Assembly (NCBI GenBank): GCA_031271905.1
Contig: JAISUT010000047.1
Span: forward strand, 90,350-141,434
Length of the DNA: 51,085 nt
Direction of reading: 5' to 3'
DNA from: Acidobacteriota bacterium
GTDB lineage: Bacteria > Acidobacteriota > UBA6911
Numbering within the stretch: the first letter of the stretch is position 1; each line of letters starts with the position of its first letter. The position numbers were made by a program, and so were the translations under genes. Shown piece after piece: positions 29,384-38,469 of this stretch. The notes beneath the pieces were generated by a model. The model ran no database searches and was not told where the DNA came from. It saw only the letters and a program-made list of their open reading frames with translations.

Positions 29384-32300
29384 CTAGGCGCTGTAATCCA
29401 GGCCGGCGAGCTGCTTGTATAAGCGGTGGCGCGCGTTGACGTCCTCCTGCGCCTCCTCAAGCAACTTCTTCGCATCCTCCGGGTCGCTCAAGGTCAGCAT
29501 CTTGTAGCGCGTCTCCGAATAGATGTAGTCCTTCACGGGGATGGTCGGCTCCCCGGAGTCCAAGACCAGCGGGTTCAGCCCCTCGGCCGCGCGGCGCGGG
29601 TCGTACCGGTACAGTATCCAGTGCCCGCTCGCCACCGCCGCCTGCTGCTGGCGCATCCCCTTGGTCATGTTGATCCCGTGCGCGATGCAGTGGCTGTAGG
29701 CGATGATGATCGACACCCCCTCGTAGGACTCCGCCTCCAGGAACGCCTTCGCCACCTGCGCGTCGTTCGCCCCCATCGACACCGCCGCCACGTACACGTT
29801 GCCGTAGTTCATCGCGTGCATCCCGAGGTCCTTCTTCCCTAGCGGCTTGCCCGCCGCCGCGAACTTCGCCACCGCCGCGCGCGGCGTGGACTTGGACATC
29901 TGCCCGCCCGTGTTGGAGTAGACCTCCGTGTCCAGCACCAGGATGTTGATGTTCTTCCCCGACGCCAAGACGTGGTCCAGCCCGCCGTAGCCGATGTCGT
30001 ACGCCCAGCCGTCGCCGCCCACTATCCACACGCTCTTTTTCACAAGGTAGTCCGCAAGGGTCAGCAGGCTCTTCGCCTCCGGCGAGCCGACGCCCGCCAG
30101 CTTCCCCTTCAGCTCCGCCACCCGCGCGCGCTGCGCCTCGATGCCCGCCTCGCCCTCCTGGGCGGCCTCCAGCAGCGCCGCCGCCAGCTCCACGCCCACC
30201 TGCGGCGCAAGCTGCCGCACCAGGTCGCGCGCCACGTCGGTGTGCTTGTCCACCGTCAGCCGGAAGCCCAGCCCGAACTCCGCGTTGTCCTCGAACAGCG
30301 AGTTGCTCCACGCCGGGCCGCGCCCGTCCCCGTTGAACGTGTAGGGCGTCGTCGGCAGGTTGCCGCCGTATATCGACGAGCAGCCCGTGGCGTTCGCTAT
30401 CAGCGCACGGTCGCCGAAAAGCTGCGTCATCATCTTGATGTAGGGCGTCTCGCCGCACCCCGAACACGCGCCCGAGAACTCGAACAGCGGCCGCAGGAGC
30501 TGGTTGCCCTTCACCTGGTCGAGCTTGACCAGCTTCCGGTCGTAGTCGGGAAGGCCGAGGAAGAACTTGAAGTTGTCCCGCTCGCTGAAGCGCACCGGCG
30601 GCTGGGCCGTCATGTTGATCGCCTTGCGGTTCGCGTTCTTCTTGTTGCGCGCCGGGCACATCTCCACGCAAGCGCCGCAGCCCGTGCAGTCCTCCGGCGC
30701 CACCTGGACGGTGAGGAGCGTGCCGGGCGCGGCCCCCTCCCCCTTGAACGGCATCGACTTGAACGTCGCGGGCGCGCCCTCGAGCAGCTTCCCGTCGTAT
30801 GCCTTGACGCGGATGGCGGCGTGGGGGCAGGCCGCCGAGCACTTGCCGCACTGGATGCACGTGTTCGGATCCCACGCGGGGATCTCCAGCGCGATGTTGC
30901 GCTTCTCCCATTGCGCCGTCCCGGTCGGGAACGAGCCGTCGGGCGTGAAGGCGCTCACAGGCAGCGCGTCCCCTTCGTTCGCTATGATCTTCGCCGTGAA
31001 GTCCTGCACGTATTCGGGCGCTTCGGGCGGCACGGCGGGCGGCTTCCGGACGGAGCTTCCGGCGTCCTTCGGAACCTTCACCTCGTGCAGGTTGGCGAGC
31101 GTCTCATCGACCGCCTTGTAGTTCTTCTCGACGATCTCCGGGCCCTTCTTGCCGTAGGTCTTCTCGATGGATTTTTTGATGTGCTCTATCGCCTCGTCCT
31201 TGGGCAGGACGCCGGAGATGGCGAAGAAACAGGTCTGCATGATGGTGTTGACGCGGTTGCCCATCCCCGTGTCCTTGGCCACCTTGTAGCCGTCGATGAC
31301 GTAGAAGCGGATGTCCTTCGCGATGATCTGCTCCTGCACCTCCTTGGGCAGCTTGTCCCAGACCTCCTCCGGCCCGAAGGGGCTGTTGAGCAGGAAGGTC
31401 GCCCCCGGCACCGCGTCCTTGAGCATGTCGTACTTCTCTAGGAACACGAACTGGTGGCAGGCGATGAAGTTCGCCTTGTCCACGAGGTAGATCGAGTGGA
31501 TGGGTTTTGCGCCGAAGCGCAGGTGCGAGACCGTGACCGTGCCCGACTTGCGCGAGTCGTAGGAGAAGTAGCCTTGGGCGTTGTTCGGCGTGTCCTCGCC
31601 GATGATCTTGATCGAGTTCTTGTTCGCGCCGACCGTGCCGTCCGCGCCCAGGCCGTAGAACAGGCAGCGCGACATGTCGCCCGGTATCTCGAACTTGGGG
31701 TCGTACTCGATGGAGTTGTTCGTCACGTCGTCGTTGATGCCGACGCTGAAGTAGTTCTTCGGCACCTCCTTCTTCAGCTCGTCGTAGACCCCCTTGATCA
31801 TCGCGGGGGTGAACTCCTTCGAGGAAAGGCCGTAGCGCCCGCCGACGATCTTGGGGAACGCCTTGAAGGGGAGCGCGCCCGCGGCGAACGACTCGGCCAC
31901 CGACGTCACCACGTCCTTGTACAGCGGCTCGCCGCCCGCGCCCGGCTCCTTCGTGCGGTCCAGCACCGCGATGGCCTTGGTGCTCCGGGGCAGCGCCTTC
32001 ACCATGTCCTCGCCTGAGAAGGGGCGGTAGAGGCGCACCTTCAACACGCCGATGTCGTCCCCCTTGCCGTTGAGGTATTCGACGGTCTCTTGGGCGGTCT
32101 CCGCGCCCGACCCCATCAGGACGATGACGCGCTCGGCGTCCGGCGCGCCGTAGTAGTCGAACAGGTGGTACTGCCGCCCCACGACCTTGGCGAACTTGTC
32201 CATCGCCTTCTGCACGATGCCGGGCACGGCCAGGTAGTAGGGGTTGCACGCCTCGCGCGCCTGGAAGAACACGTCCGGGTTCTGCGCCGTCCCCTTGATG

Positions 32301-32941
32301 GAGGGCTTGTCGGGCGACAGGCGGCGGTTGCGGTGCGCGTAGACGAACTCGTCGTCGATCATGGCGCGGATGTCCTCGACCGCGAGCTGCTCGATCTTCA
32401 TCACCTCGTGCGAGGTGCGGAAGCCGTCGAAGAAATGCACGAACGGCACGCGCGCTTCGAGGGTCGCCGCCTGCGCGATCAGCGCCGTGTCCATCACCTC
32501 CTGCACCGAGTTGGAACAGAGCATCGCCCAGCCGGTGGAGCGCACGGCCATCACGTCGCTGTGGTCGCCGTAAATCGACAGGGCGTGCGTGGCGATGGTG
32601 CGCGCCGTGACGTTGAAGACCGTCGGGATCAGCTCGCCGGCGATCTTGAACATGTTGGGGATCATCAGCAGGAGCCCTTGCGAGGCGGTGAAGGTCGTGG
32701 TGAGCGCCCCGGCCTGGAGTGCGCCGTGAACCGCGCCGACCGCCCCCCCTTCGCTCTGCATCTCGGTGACGGACGGCACCATCCCCCAAATGTTCTTCAT
32801 CTTCTTCGCCGTCCAGGCGTCGGCGTGCTCCGCCATCGGCGAGGAAGGCGTGATCGGGTAGATCGCGATCACCTCGTTGGTGTGGTAGGCAATATAGGCG
32901 GCGGCCTCGCAGCCGTCCACGGTCACCATCTTTCTTTCCAT
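29384..32941 (-). CDS. nifJ: Pyruvate:ferredoxin (flavodoxin) oxidoreductase, single-chain
   Basis: A 1185-residue homodimeric-type enzyme that converts pyruvate and CoA to acetyl-CoA, CO2 and reduced ferredoxin. All domains are in the usual order: the N-terminal pyrimidine-binding domain with YPITPSSPMAEH, the CoA-binding region, the gamma domain (RFGAKPIHSIYLV), and a two-[4Fe-4S] ferredoxin domain (CIQCGKCSAACP near 694 and CTGCGACVEMCP near 750). The C-terminal TPP domain has CSGCGETPY (near 825) and GDGWAYDIGYGGLDH...NTGGQ. The length is typical for Desulfovibrio/Clostridium enzymes. GAGGGA lies upstream of the ATG. It is monocistronic, divergent from superoxide reductase. It is a central source of low-potential electrons for the other ferredoxin-linked enzymes here. 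Confidence 0.97.
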   Translation of the reverse strand: MERKMVTVDGCEAAAYIAYHTNEVIAIYPITPSSPMAEHADAWTAKKMKNIWGMVPSVTEMQSEGGAVGAVHGALQAGALTTTFTASQGLLLMIPNMFKIAGELIPTVFNVTARTIATHALSIYGDHSDVMAVRSTGWAMLCSNSVQEVMDTALIAQAATLEARVPFVHFFDGFRTSHEVMKIEQLAVEDIRAMIDDEFVYAHRNRRLSPDKPSIKGTAQNPDVFFQAREACNPYYLAVPGIVQKAMDKFAKVVGRQYHLFDYYGAPDAERVIVLMGSGAETAQETVEYLNGKGDDIGVLKVRLYRPFSGEDMVKALPRSTKAIAVLDRTKEPGAGGEPLYKDVVTSVAESFAAGALPFKAFPKIVGGRYGLSSKEFTPAMIKGVYDELKKEVPKNYFSVGINDDVTNNSIEYDPKFEIPGDMSRCLFYGLGADGTVGANKNSIKIIGEDTPNNAQGYFSYDSRKSGTVTVSHLRFGAKPIHSIYLVDKANFIACHQFVFLEKYDMLKDAVPGATFLLNSPFGPEEVWDKLPKEVQEQIIAKDIRFYVIDGYKVAKDTGMGNRVNTIMQTCFFAISGVLPKDEAIEHIKKSIEKTYGKKGPEIVEKNYKAVDETLANLHEVKVPKDAGSSVRKPPAVPPEAPEYVQDFTAKIIANEGDALPVSAFTPDGSFPTGTAQWEKRNIALEIPAWDPNTCIQCGKCSAACPHAAIRVKAYDGKLLEGAPATFKSMPFKGEGAAPGTLLTVQVAPEDCTGCGACVEMCPARNKKNANRKAINMTAQPPVRFSERDNFKFFLGLPDYDRKLVKLDQVKGNQLLRPLFEFSGACSGCGETPYIKMMTQLFGDRALIANATGCSSIYGGNLPTTPYTFNGDGRGPAWSNSLFEDNAEFGLGFRLTVDKHTDVARDLVRQLAPQVGVELAAALLEAAQEGEAGIEAQRARVAELKGKLAGVGSPEAKSLLTLADYLVKKSVWIVGGDGWAYDIGYGGLDHVLASGKNINILVLDTEVYSNTGGQMSKSTPRAAVAKFAAAGKPLGKKDLGMHAMNYGNVYVAAVSMGANDAQVAKAFLEAESYEGVSIIIAYSHCIAHGINMTKGMRQQQAAVASGHWILYRYDPRRAAEGLNPLVLDSGEPTIPVKDYIYSETRYKMLTLSDPEDAKKLLEEAQEDVNARHRLYKQLAGLDYSA

Positions 32942-33345
32942 GCTTGTCCCTCTGTGCTATGTGGCGTTGTGTGAGCCGGATGTCCTACAAACAAGTAACA
33001 TGACGCAATCACCGATGCAATCATGTCATGCTTGTTCGCCAGCCGTTCCGGCATCCCACACGGGGTTTTCATTGGTAAACGGTAGATCGAGCAAAACAAT
33101 TGATTCTAGAGCAAACCTCCCGCCAATACCAGACCGCATTCGTGTAGATTTTTGTAGATTTTTGATTTTCCAGGGGCTTCCGAGGCGGTTGGCGCCAACA
33201 GCCGGACACGCCTCGCCGGAATCTTCGCGGACGCGAAGTCCAGTCTTCCTAGGAACGCGTTTATCGGATACAGTATTCACATGGTTCGCTTGACCACCGT
33301 GCGACAACCACAGTGGGCCACAGCATTATGAAGGAGGTTTCGGTT
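32942..33345. promoter_or_regulatory. Divergent promoter region between nifJ and the superoxide reductase gene
   Basis: This stretch of about 400 bases has no gene. It is less GC-rich than its flanks and contains a direct repeat TGTAGATTTT/TGTAGATTTT at about 33136-33160 and a palindrome TTCCTAGGAA near 33246-33255. Promoters for both oxygen-sensitive pyruvate metabolism and superoxide defence must lie here. No single -35/-10 pair stands out. Confidence 0.4.
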
Positions 33346-33729
33346 ATGCTGGAAAAGAAATTCTACAGATGCAACACCTGCGGCAACATCTTCGGCGCGA
33401 TCCACGATTCGGGCGTCACCCCGTCCTGTTGCGGCCAGCGGATGGAACTGCTGGAGGCGAACACCACGGACGCCGCGACCGAGAAACACGTCCCCGTCAT
33501 CACGCGCGAGGGGACCAAGGTCACGGTCAAAGTCGGTTCCGTCGCGCACCCGATGCTCGCCGAGCATTTCATCCAATGGGTGGTCTTGACGCAGGGGAAC
33601 GCCACCGAGCGCGCAGCGCTCAAACCGGGCGACGCCCCCGAAGCCGTTTTCACGGTCTCGGACGCCGCAGCCCCGGTGCGCGCCTATGAGTATTGCAACC
33701 TTCACGGCCTCTGGACTGCCGAAGGGTAG
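33346..33729 (+). CDS. dfx: Desulfoferrodoxin (2Fe-superoxide reductase)
   Basis: A 127-residue enzyme that reduces superoxide to hydrogen peroxide without making oxygen, an anaerobe defence. The N-terminal desulforedoxin-like centre I is complete (C9, C12, C28, C29). The catalytic centre II ligands are all present at the same positions as in characterised proteins: H48 (within EKH, with E46 and K47), H68 (SVAHP), H74 (EHFIQW), C117 and H120 (CNLHGLW). The start at 33346 has AAGGAGGT seven bases upstream; the upstream open frame has no family match. It is monocistronic, divergent from nifJ, and followed by a dispersed repeat. It protects oxygen-sensitive enzymes such as those encoded around it. 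Confidence 0.96.
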   Translation: MLEKKFYRCNTCGNIFGAIHDSGVTPSCCGQRMELLEANTTDAATEKHVPVITREGTKVTVKVGSVAHPMLAEHFIQWVVLTQGNATERAALKPGDAPEAVFTVSDAAAPVRAYEYCNLHGLWTAEG

Positions 33730-33793
33730 TCGGCCGTCCCCAAAGGGGTTGCCGATGGATGATGGATGCCCCCATGCATCGACAACCCCTGAA

Positions 33794-33914
33794 GGGAACC
33801 TCTAAAAAGCCCGTAGACAAGGCGTCGCCGCAGATCGAAAAGCGGAGTTCGCCGAGGCGAATGAGCATTTTCGCCCAAGGCGCAACGCAGCGTCCGGGTT
33901 TTTTAGAGGTCTCC
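33794..33914. repeat. Dispersed palindromic repeat, copy A (long form)
   Basis: It opens GGGAACCTCTAAAAAGCCCG and closes CCGGGTTTTTTAGAGGTCTCC, so the ends form an inverted repeat. Between them is an insert of about 55 bases (including GAATGAGCATTTTCGCCCAAGG) not found in the short copies at 46637 and 49793 but shared with the copy at 21209. Confidence 0.8.
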
Positions 33915-34174
33915 TGAAAGCAGCGCGGACGCCTTGACGCCGGACATGCCCGCCCCACCGCCCCTTTTCAAATTCCCGAGAATGCCTCTGGCGGCGCGAC
34001 GAATTCGTAGTAGAATGCAACGAATCAAGTAGAAGTTCCTATGCGCAGGATGGTCGTCCACCGTGTGCGCCGAAGGGCATCGTGGCACGAAGCCATGGGG
34101 GATGCCGCCACGGCACATGAAGGCGACTTGGACGGCCGCCCGGTCGATGCGCGCGGGGACGGCGGAGTTGACGC

Positions 34175-37100
34175 ATGGACGCACGGAACAACATCTTCAA
34201 CATCAAAACCTTCGTACAGAAATACATCCTTTCGGACGACCTGCCCCTGGAGACGCGGATACTTAACATGGTCGCCAGCATGGGGCTGGCGACGGCGCTG
34301 GTGACCACCCTGGTGCGCATCGCCGAAGGGTTGCCCCTGGTCGCCTTTACCGCCTTGGCGGTGTTGCTGGCGATGATCGTCGCGCTGATCATCGTCAACA
34401 ACTGGTCGCCCTTCGGCCGCATCGCCCTGCTGACGACGTTGCTCGTGATCTGCCAAGTCCTGTTCCCGATCATCTTCTTCACCAACGGCGGGATGGACAC
34501 CGGCCTGTCGTCCTTCTTCGTGCTGTCGGTCATGCTCCTGTTCCTGATGATCGAGGGGAAGACCCGCGTCATCATGCTCTGCGTCCACTTCGCCATCATC
34601 GCGGCGAGCTACTACCTGAACTACCGCTATCCGCAACTGACGATCCCGCTCACCCCGTGGCAGCGCCTGCTGGACAACGTCCATTCCATCATGACGGCGG
34701 GCTTGTTCATCGGCTTCGTCATCATATTCCAGAACATCATCTACCTGCGGGAGAAGGACAAGGTGGTGGCGGCGCTGACAAGCCTGGCGCAGGAGAGCCA
34801 GACGGCGGCAACCATCTTCAGGGGCAACCCCCACATCACCATCCTGTTCGACAGCGACTACAACGTCATCGACGTCAACCAGGCGATGGTGGACTTCCTG
34901 GGCATCCCCGACAAGGACGGGCTGGTCGGGCGGCCGCCCGAATTCGCATCCACGATGATACCGCCGACGCAAAAGAACGGCAGGCCGTCCGTCAGCTTGC
35001 GAACCAGGCTGGAACAGGTCGTGGCGCAGGGGAAGGTGCAGTTCGAGTCGGATCTCACCGTGGACGGGCGGACGGCCACCTTCAACGTGACCATGCGCAC
35101 CATCCCCTTCCGGGGGGGCTTCGCCATCGTCGCCTACCTGGTGGATTTGACCGACCTTTACGCAGTCCGCGACCAGTTGCTCTACCGGGAACGGCTGCTG
35201 TCCGCAGTCAACACGATGTCGGAGCGGCTGCTGAGCTTCGGCTCCCCAGACCCGGAGGCGTCCATCGCATCCAGCATCGCGGTCATCGCCCAATGCCTCG
35301 AAGTGGATCGCATCTACATCTGGAGGAACATGGAGGTTGACGGCCGGCTCCACTACACGCAGGAGTTCGGCTGGGTGGCGGACGACGCCGACGCGAACGC
35401 CGTGCGCAAGAAGACCGGCTACTCCTACATCGACAGCATCCCGGAATGGGAGGAGCGCTTCCGGAGCGGACAGGCGACCAACGGCCCCTTGAGCCGGCTC
35501 TCGCAGCGGGAGCGGGAACGGCTCGGCAAATACGGCATCAAATCCATACTGGTGCTGCCCGTCTTCCAACAGGGCGCGTTCTGGGGCATCGTCAGCTTCG
35601 ACGACTGCCGGCGGGAGCGGTTCTTCACCGCGGAGGAGGAGACCATCTTGCGCTCCGCCAGCCTCCTGGTCGTCAACGCCCTGCAACGGAACGAGATCAC
35701 CGCCAGCCTGGTCAAGGCGCGGGAGGACGCCCTCGCCAGCGCGAACGCGAAGAGCACGTTCCTCGCCAACATGAGCCACGAGATGCGCACGCCGCTCAAC
35801 GCGGTGGTGGGGATGACCGCCATCGGGAAAAGCGCGGCCGACGCCGAGAGGAAGGACTACTGCTTCGAGAAGATCGAGGACGCCTCGCGCCACCTCCTGG
35901 GGATCATCAACGACGTGCTGGACATGTCCAAGATCGACGCCAACAAGCTGGAGCTGTCCCTGGTGGACTTCAACTTCGAGAAGATGCTCCAGCGCGTGGT
36001 GACCGTCGTCAACTTCCGCGTGGAGCAGAAGCAGCAGAAATTCCTCGCGCACATCGACCGGCGCATCCCGGAGGTCGTCCGGGGCGACGACCAACGCCTC
36101 GCGCAGGTGATCACCAACCTGTTGAGCAACGCCGTGAAGTTCACCCCCGACGAGGGCACCGTCTCCTTGGACGCCAAGCTGGTCAAAGAGGATGAGGGGC
36201 GGTGCGTCGTCCAAGTCAGCGTGAGCGACACCGGCATCGGCATCGCCCCGGAGCAGCAGGCGCTCCTGTTCCAGTCCTTCCAGCAGGCCGACAGCAACAC
36301 CACCCGCAAATACGGCGGCACGGGCCTGGGCCTGGTCATCTCCAAGCGCATCGTGGAGAAGATGGGCGGGGACATCTGGATAGACTCCACGCCCGGCAAG
36401 GGCTCCACCTTCGCGTTCACCGTGGCGCTGGAGAGGGTCTCGACCCGGAACCTGCGCCTGCACCTGGGGCCGGAGGTCAACCGCGAGAACATACGCATCA
36501 TGGCGGTGGACGACGACCCCGACATGCTGGGCCACTTCCGGGAGATCATGGAGCGCTTCGAGCTGCCTTGCGACCTGGCGTCCGGCGGCGAGGAGGCGCT
36601 GGCGCTCCGCAGGAAAAACGGGCCGTATAACATCTATTTCGTGGATTGGCGCATGCCCGGCATGGACGGGCTGGAGGTCTCGCGGCGCATCCGCGAGATG
36701 GACGCGGGAGGGTCGAACAGCATCATCGTCATGATCTCCGCGGTGGAATGGGAGGTCATCGCCGAGCAGGCGCGGGGCATCGGCGTGGACAGGTACATCG
36801 CCAAGCCCCTGTTCCCCTCCGCCATCGCAGACTGCGTCATCGAATGCCTGGGCCCCCGCCCACTGGCCTCAGAGGAAAACGAGAAGCCGGAGGTCGGCAT
36901 CTTCCGCGGCAAGCGCATCCTGTTGGCGGAGGATGTGGAGATCAACCGCGAGATCGTGCTCACGCTCCTTAAGAACAGCGGCATAGGGATAGACGTGGCG
37001 TTCGACGGCGAGGAGGCGGTGCGGATGTTCTGCGACCATCCCGGGCGTTATGACCTGGTCTTCATGGACATGCAGATGCCCCGGATGGACGGTTGCGAGG

Positions 37101-37303
37101 CGGCGCGGCAGATACGGGCATTCGAGGCGAAGCGCCGCCAAGAAGCCCCGGACGCCGCCCAGAAAGCGGTGCCTATCATCTCCATGACCGCCAACGTGTT
37201 CCAAGAGGACATCGAGAAGTGCCTGGCCGCAGGCATGGACGGCCATGTGGGCAAGCCCTTGGATTTCTCCGAGGTGATGCATATATTAAAGAATCATCTA
37301 TAG
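34175..37303 (+). CDS. Hybrid sensor histidine kinase with two receiver domains
   Basis: A 1042-residue membrane kinase. Six or so transmembrane helices fill about 25-205. They are followed by a PAS domain (about 212-330), a GAF domain (about 345-510), the dimerisation/phosphoacceptor domain with NMSHEMRTPLN (H535), and an ATPase domain (NAVKFTPDEG, DTGIGIAPEQ, GTGLGLVISKRI; about 640-765). Two receiver domains have phosphoacceptor aspartates at D824 (VDWRMPGMDG) and D965 (MDMQMPRMDG). All catalytic motifs are intact. No phosphotransfer domain or DNA-binding partner is in the window, so the output is unknown. Two small genes follow with gaps of 10 and 3 bases, which implies a three-gene operon. 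The PAS-GAF pair suggests a small-molecule or redox input. Confidence 0.93.
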   Translation: MDARNNIFNIKTFVQKYILSDDLPLETRILNMVASMGLATALVTTLVRIAEGLPLVAFTALAVLLAMIVALIIVNNWSPFGRIALLTTLLVICQVLFPIIFFTNGGMDTGLSSFFVLSVMLLFLMIEGKTRVIMLCVHFAIIAASYYLNYRYPQLTIPLTPWQRLLDNVHSIMTAGLFIGFVIIFQNIIYLREKDKVVAALTSLAQESQTAATIFRGNPHITILFDSDYNVIDVNQAMVDFLGIPDKDGLVGRPPEFASTMIPPTQKNGRPSVSLRTRLEQVVAQGKVQFESDLTVDGRTATFNVTMRTIPFRGGFAIVAYLVDLTDLYAVRDQLLYRERLLSAVNTMSERLLSFGSPDPEASIASSIAVIAQCLEVDRIYIWRNMEVDGRLHYTQEFGWVADDADANAVRKKTGYSYIDSIPEWEERFRSGQATNGPLSRLSQRERERLGKYGIKSILVLPVFQQGAFWGIVSFDDCRRERFFTAEEETILRSASLLVVNALQRNEITASLVKAREDALASANAKSTFLANMSHEMRTPLNAVVGMTAIGKSAADAERKDYCFEKIEDASRHLLGIINDVLDMSKIDANKLELSLVDFNFEKMLQRVVTVVNFRVEQKQQKFLAHIDRRIPEVVRGDDQRLAQVITNLLSNAVKFTPDEGTVSLDAKLVKEDEGRCVVQVSVSDTGIGIAPEQQALLFQSFQQADSNTTRKYGGTGLGLVISKRIVEKMGGDIWIDSTPGKGSTFAFTVALERVSTRNLRLHLGPEVNRENIRIMAVDDDPDMLGHFREIMERFELPCDLASGGEEALALRRKNGPYNIYFVDWRMPGMDGLEVSRRIREMDAGGSNSIIVMISAVEWEVIAEQARGIGVDRYIAKPLFPSAIADCVIECLGPRPLASEENEKPEVGIFRGKRILLAEDVEINREIVLTLLKNSGIGIDVAFDGEEAVRMFCDHPGRYDLVFMDMQMPRMDGCEAARQIRAFEAKRRQEAPDAAQKAVPIISMTANVFQEDIEKCLAAGMDGHVGKPLDFSEVMHILKNHL

Positions 37304-37313
37304 GGGTGGACGC

Positions 37314-37496
37314 ATGCCGGAGAAGATGTTGTCGATCACCTGCCCGATCTGCGGGCGCAAATATGAAAAACCCGTGGGGGAGCTGGCCGAAGGCGCCGAC
37401 CTGACCTGCCCTCGCTGCGGCGTCAAGCTGAACCTGCACGGCCACATGTGGAAGGATTTGCAGAACGAGATCGCGGCGCTGGGGGGAGGCGACTGA
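37314..37496 (+). CDS. Small zinc-ribbon protein (MJ0042-like)
   Basis: Sixty residues with two CxxC pairs (C10/C13 in CPICGRKYE and C32/C35 in CPRCGVKLN) that form one zinc ribbon, ending in a short helix. It lies 10 bases after the histidine kinase and three bases before the nucleotidyltransferase-like gene, so it is surely in the same operon. Function unknown. Its size and position suggest a small adaptor for the kinase or for the downstream protein, but that is inference. Confidence 0.75.
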   Translation: MPEKMLSITCPICGRKYEKPVGELAEGADLTCPRCGVKLNLHGHMWKDLQNEIAALGGGD

Positions 37497-37499
37497 CGC

Positions 37500-38408
37500 A
37501 TGGGACCTGGAGAGCTGCTGGAGCTGTTGGGAAAGCGAGGCCCGCAAACCGGGGCGGAGCTGTTGGAGGCGACGTGCATCGACGTGCTCCAACTTTGGCT
37601 GCTCTGCAAAAGGACCCCCGGCGTCAAAAGCAAGTGCGTCGGGACCCGGTACATCAGGCTGGACAGGAACGTGGACGGGTACGCGCGCCTGTCGCCGTCG
37701 ATCCGACGGGAGTTCCTGACATATACGGTCTTGGGGCTGGACGGGCAAGACGGCGCGGTCGAGGCGAAGGCGGCGGCCCTGCAAAGGGAGATCCGCCGCA
37801 TCAGCCGCGCCAAGATGGACCTGGCGCGCGAGTCGATGGAGGCGGTGACCCAGGCGTTACACGAGTGGCGGGAGATGGCGGAGCGGCTTTGCTTCATCAT
37901 CGCGGGGGACATCGCCTACGAGATGGGGCACGCGGTACCGCGCCCGGAAGCCAGCACCGGCAGGATGGTGCGGGGATCGGACTTAGACATCATCGCCATC
38001 GCCGAGGACGGCGTCCCCAAGAAGATGCTGAAAGCCCTAGACGACGCCATCCTGAAGAAGAAGTATTACCTGCTCACGCAGCCGACCTATCAAGAGGAGA
38101 TCGACTACATCATAAAGGACATTGCAAAAGTCCGGGAACAGCTCGCCTTCGACACCTTCCCGCACATGATCGCCGGGAAGATCCTGCACGAGTCGGCGTT
38201 CCTCCACGGCAGCGAGAAGGTCTTTGAGAAAGTGAAAGGGCTGGTGGCGGACTTCGGCGTAGACCGGAAGCTCGACGCCCTGCGGGAGCAGGCGGAAAAA
38301 TACCGCCAAGACGCGGAACAGGGCTTGCTCGGCTCGGACGCGGCGCATCCCGGCGACGCCGTCATGCACCTGTTCTACACCAGCGAAGAAGGCGACGAAA
38401 TCTACTAG
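37500..38408 (+). CDS. Nucleotidyltransferase-fold protein with N-terminal winged helix
   Basis: A 302-residue protein of unrecognised family. Residues 1-80 look like a winged helix (LLELLGKRGPQTGAELLEAT...). A helical linker (about 85-130) follows. Near 159-165 is GSDLDII, the GS-x-DxD active-site signature of polymerase-beta-type nucleotidyltransferases (S160, D161, D163). This is preceded by a helix and followed by the third-strand region (PKKMLKALDDAI). The C-terminal 100 residues are helical and charged. It could modify a protein or RNA with a nucleotide, as in MNT/HEPN or GlnD-like enzymes, but there is no HEPN partner. It is co-transcribed with the hybrid kinase and zinc-ribbon gene, so it may be an output of that signalling unit. 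That link is inferred. Confidence 0.6.
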   Translation: MGPGELLELLGKRGPQTGAELLEATCIDVLQLWLLCKRTPGVKSKCVGTRYIRLDRNVDGYARLSPSIRREFLTYTVLGLDGQDGAVEAKAAALQREIRRISRAKMDLARESMEAVTQALHEWREMAERLCFIIAGDIAYEMGHAVPRPEASTGRMVRGSDLDIIAIAEDGVPKKMLKALDDAILKKKYYLLTQPTYQEEIDYIIKDIAKVREQLAFDTFPHMIAGKILHESAFLHGSEKVFEKVKGLVADFGVDRKLDALREQAEKYRQDAEQGLLGSDAAHPGDAVMHLFYTSEEGDEIY

Positions 38409-38469
38409 CCGGGACGCCCCGCCGTTGCGACCGCGGCTCCGACCGCCGCCAGTCATTTGAAACCAAGGG

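Noticed and set aside
34025-36535. Open frame of 836 codons antisense to the hybrid kinase
   Set aside because: No recognisable domain, no start signal, Val/Asp/His-rich; the kinase on the plus strand has complete motifs.
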